A stretch of DNA of 9,369 bases. It comes from JAQUGA01 sp964521105 (GTDB lineage Bacteria > Bacteroidota > Bacteroidia > Bacteroidales > WCHB1-69). The notes beneath the pieces were generated by a model that made no database searches, was not told where the DNA came from, and worked only from the letters and a program-made list of their open reading frames with translations. The DNA is taken from NCBI GenBank assembly GCA_964521105.1, contig CAZFPO010000115.1:1-9369 (forward strand). The letters are read 5' to 3'. Both the position numbers and the translations under genes were made by a program. This document shows, one piece after another, positions 7,412-9,369 of this stretch; position 1 is the stretch's first letter; every line of letters begins with the position of its first letter.

Positions 7412-8104
7412 ATGGCAGAAAAATTTGCAGTAATTGGTTTAGGACATTTTGGTAAGGCAATCGCTTTAACCCTTTCAAAAAAAGGTGCCGAAGTTATGGC
7501 AATTGATATCGACCCTGAAGAAATAGATGCTATTAACGATGATGTTGCATACGCAGTTTCGCTTGATGCTACCGATAAAAGAGCACTAATGTCGCAAGAT
7601 ATTAAGGAATTTGATGCAGTTGTTGTTGCTATTGGTCAAAATTTTGAAGCTCGATTACTTTGCTCGGCAGTTTTGTTAGATATTGGTGTTAAAAAAATTA
7701 TTTGCCGGTCGCTTGGCAATAATCAACGCTTAATACTTCAAAAAATGGGAATTGAAGACATTTTATCGCCCGAAGATGAAGTGGCAATTATCGTAGCCGA
7801 ACGATTGATGAATCCTAATGTAATATCCTACTTGCAATTACCCGACGACTTTCGGATTGCCGAAGTAATTACACCACGCAAAATTGCGGGTAGAACGTAC
7901 GGAGATATAAATTTTAGAGATAAATATAAATTAAGTTTAATTTCTATTAAACGTGATTTTCAGGAATATGTAGATAAAGTTGAATGTACTATTCAACACA
8001 TGATAGGAGTTCCTGATTCTAAAACTATTATTCAACCTAACGATAGCTTAGTGGTTTTTGGTAAAACTCGTGATATTGAGCGGTTTATTGAAATAAATTC
8101 ATAA
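7412..8104 (+). CDS. ktrA: KtrA/TrkA-type potassium uptake regulatory subunit (RCK protein)
   Basis: The cytoplasmic gating subunit of a potassium uptake channel. It forms a nucleotide-binding ring under the membrane subunit and opens or closes it according to ATP/ADP or NAD(H). The 230 residues hold a single RCK_N Rossmann domain (about 3-125) followed by RCK_C (about 142-228). This is the KtrA layout and about half of the tandem E. coli TrkA. Visible motifs are the glycine loop GLGHFG (9-14), the acidic end of beta-2 in AIDIDPEE (D32, D34), and the segment DAVVVAIGQNFEA typical of the family. The RCK_C part begins at LQLPDDFRIAEV and ends in the strand DSLVVFGKTRDIERF. The start is fixed by the Rossmann strand right after the ATG. 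The gene lies 35 bases after the hybrid kinase and 3 bases before the pore gene, so KtrA and KtrB are co-translated. The name TrkA is equally used for such single-RCK proteins. Confidence 0.95.
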   Translation: MAEKFAVIGLGHFGKAIALTLSKKGAEVMAIDIDPEEIDAINDDVAYAVSLDATDKRALMSQDIKEFDAVVVAIGQNFEARLLCSAVLLDIGVKKIICRSLGNNQRLILQKMGIEDILSPEDEVAIIVAERLMNPNVISYLQLPDDFRIAEVITPRKIAGRTYGDINFRDKYKLSLISIKRDFQEYVDKVECTIQHMIGVPDSKTIIQPNDSLVVFGKTRDIERFIEINS

Positions 8105-8107
8105 AAC

Positions 8108-9369
8108 ATGCCAGTCTGGAATATACTAAGTCGTTTACGTGAAATAGTTTATCTTAAAATTTGGGATAAAAAAGTTCCAATTATGAATTTTTTTAGAATT
8201 TCAAGTTTTTTGGTTTCACTGTTAACTATTGTGAGTATTGTATTTTTTTATGGTTATAAGCACTCACCCAATTCGGATATAGCATTTTATTATATTCTTT
8301 ATTTCAGCTTTTCATTTTATTTGTTCAAATATATTATAACACTACTTTTTAACTACCAAGTTTCGAAATTTATTAAAAAAACCTGGTTCGAAGGTTCTGT
8401 GTTGTTGATTTGGTTTATTAATGTCATACTTTACCTGTTTTTTAATATTGACCTTTCTCATGTCATTTTAAACTATTTTCAAATCCCGTTCTTATTGGAT
8501 TACTCAATTGTCATTATACAATTATTCTTCTTTGTTGTTGTAGGAGTGGAGGTATCAAAAATTGGAGATTTTTTTTCACGAATAAATTTGAGTCCAAGTG
8601 CAATGATGCTTTTTTCATTTATGGTGTTAATAAGTGTGGGTGCGGCTTTATTGTCGATGCCGGAAATGACTTATCACGGAATATCATTCATTAATGCCCT
8701 GTTTACTTCTACCAGTGCTTGTTGTGTTACAGGATTATCGGTGGTCGACACTGCTACAGTTTTTACTTTTAAAGGTAAAATTATAATTTTAATACTTATT
8801 CAGTTGGGTGGTATTAATATGATTTCTTTTGCAACTTTTTTTGCGTTTATGTCAAATAGCTCCGGTTTAAAATATACCTCAATCATGAAAAATATTTTGG
8901 ATACGGATAAATTATCTACTACAAAGTCATTATTGAGGGATATCATTTTTTTTAGTTTTGGCATTGAGTTTATTGGTGCAATTCTGATGTTCTTATATTG
9001 GCAACAGACGAATACATCCTTTTCGATAGAACAGAGTATATTTTATTCAATATTTCATGCAGTGTCTGCATTTAATAATGCTGGATTTAGCCTGTGGACA
9101 GATGGTTTATATGATATTTCAATGCGACATTCCTATTTTATTCAAACAGTAATTATGTTTTTGATTTTCTTTGGTGGCTTAGGTTTTTTTGCTATGCAAG
9201 ATATCTTTATGCCATCAAATATCAGAGCAAGAAAAAAAATGAAATGGAAAGGACTTCAATTAAGTACAAAAATAGCACTCTACACATCGCTATCCCTTAT
9301 TGTTGTTGGTGCAATTGCTTTTTTTATTCTCGAATACAATGGTTCTCTAGTTCGTGAAGATTCGATAAG
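8108..9369 (+). CDS. ktrB: KtrB/TrkH-type potassium uptake pore subunit (partial, runs off the window)
   Basis: The membrane pore subunit that carries K+ (often with Na+ or H+) into the cell. From the ATG at 8108 the frame stays open for 420 codons to the window edge; the 3' end is missing. An in-frame TAA, the ktrA stop, lies 3 bases before the ATG and fixes this as the first possible start. About four membrane segments in an N-terminal extension of roughly 155 residues precede the pore core, as in many Bacteroidota TrkH proteins. The core has M1 (162-183), a first pore loop with TSACCVTGLS (filter Gly209) and the following IQLGG at the start of M2; then M1 (276-298), a second pore loop SAFNNAGFS (filter Gly326), M2 (342-367) with GGLGF; and the beginning of the third repeat (386-410). 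A complete SKT protein has four such repeats. The filter glycines seen are intact, so the part present appears functional. Confidence 0.93.
   Translation, partial: MPVWNILSRLREIVYLKIWDKKVPIMNFFRISSFLVSLLTIVSIVFFYGYKHSPNSDIAFYYILYFSFSFYLFKYIITLLFNYQVSKFIKKTWFEGSVLLIWFINVILYLFFNIDLSHVILNYFQIPFLLDYSIVIIQLFFFVVVGVEVSKIGDFFSRINLSPSAMMLFSFMVLISVGAALLSMPEMTYHGISFINALFTSTSACCVTGLSVVDTATVFTFKGKIIILILIQLGGINMISFATFFAFMSNSSGLKYTSIMKNILDTDKLSTTKSLLRDIIFFSFGIEFIGAILMFLYWQQTNTSFSIEQSIFYSIFHAVSAFNNAGFSLWTDGLYDISMRHSYFIQTVIMFLIFFGGLGFFAMQDIFMPSNIRARKKMKWKGLQLSTKIALYTSLSLIVVGAIAFFILEYNGSLVREDSI

Overview
The window is very AT-rich and looks like chromosomal DNA of a member of the Bacteroidota. Three things point there: Shine-Dalgarno sequences are absent ahead of the starts, near-perfect copies of the Bacteroidota -7 promoter box (TAnnTTTG) sit just upstream of several genes, and the protein types fit (a multi-PAS sensor kinase, a response regulator-kinase hybrid, a KtrA/KtrB potassium system with an extended KtrB N-terminus). 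A family- or genus-level assignment is not possible from the sequence alone.

Layout. Positions 1-228 are non-coding and hold small inverted repeats. Two genes follow on the minus strand: a 179-residue protein of unknown function with an N-terminal UvrD/PcrA-tail-like small beta module (229-768), and the thiol peroxidase tpx (868-1377), which has a plausible intrinsic terminator between it and the first gene. A 181-base divergent intergenic region carries a perfect 16-bp inverted repeat and candidate promoter boxes for both directions. On the plus strand come a 1549-residue membrane sensor histidine kinase (1559-6208), a 385-residue receiver-histidine kinase protein 10 bases later (6219-7376), then the regulatory subunit (7412-8104) and the pore subunit (8108 to the window edge, partial) of a Ktr/Trk-type potassium uptake system. 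The pore gene has no stop inside the window.

How the genes may work together. The two kinases almost certainly form one transcription unit. The large one has an intact catalytic core, followed by what looks like a receiver domain that has lost its phosphorylatable aspartate. The small one starts with an intact receiver (D56). A phosphotransfer from H1100 of the first to D56 of the second is therefore a natural hypothesis. Neither protein has a DNA-binding output domain. The potassium genes follow in the same direction after 35 bases, but a -7-like box in that gap suggests they can also be transcribed on their own. KtrA and KtrB are separated by 3 bases and should be co-translated. No mobile element, CRISPR array, tRNA or rRNA was seen.
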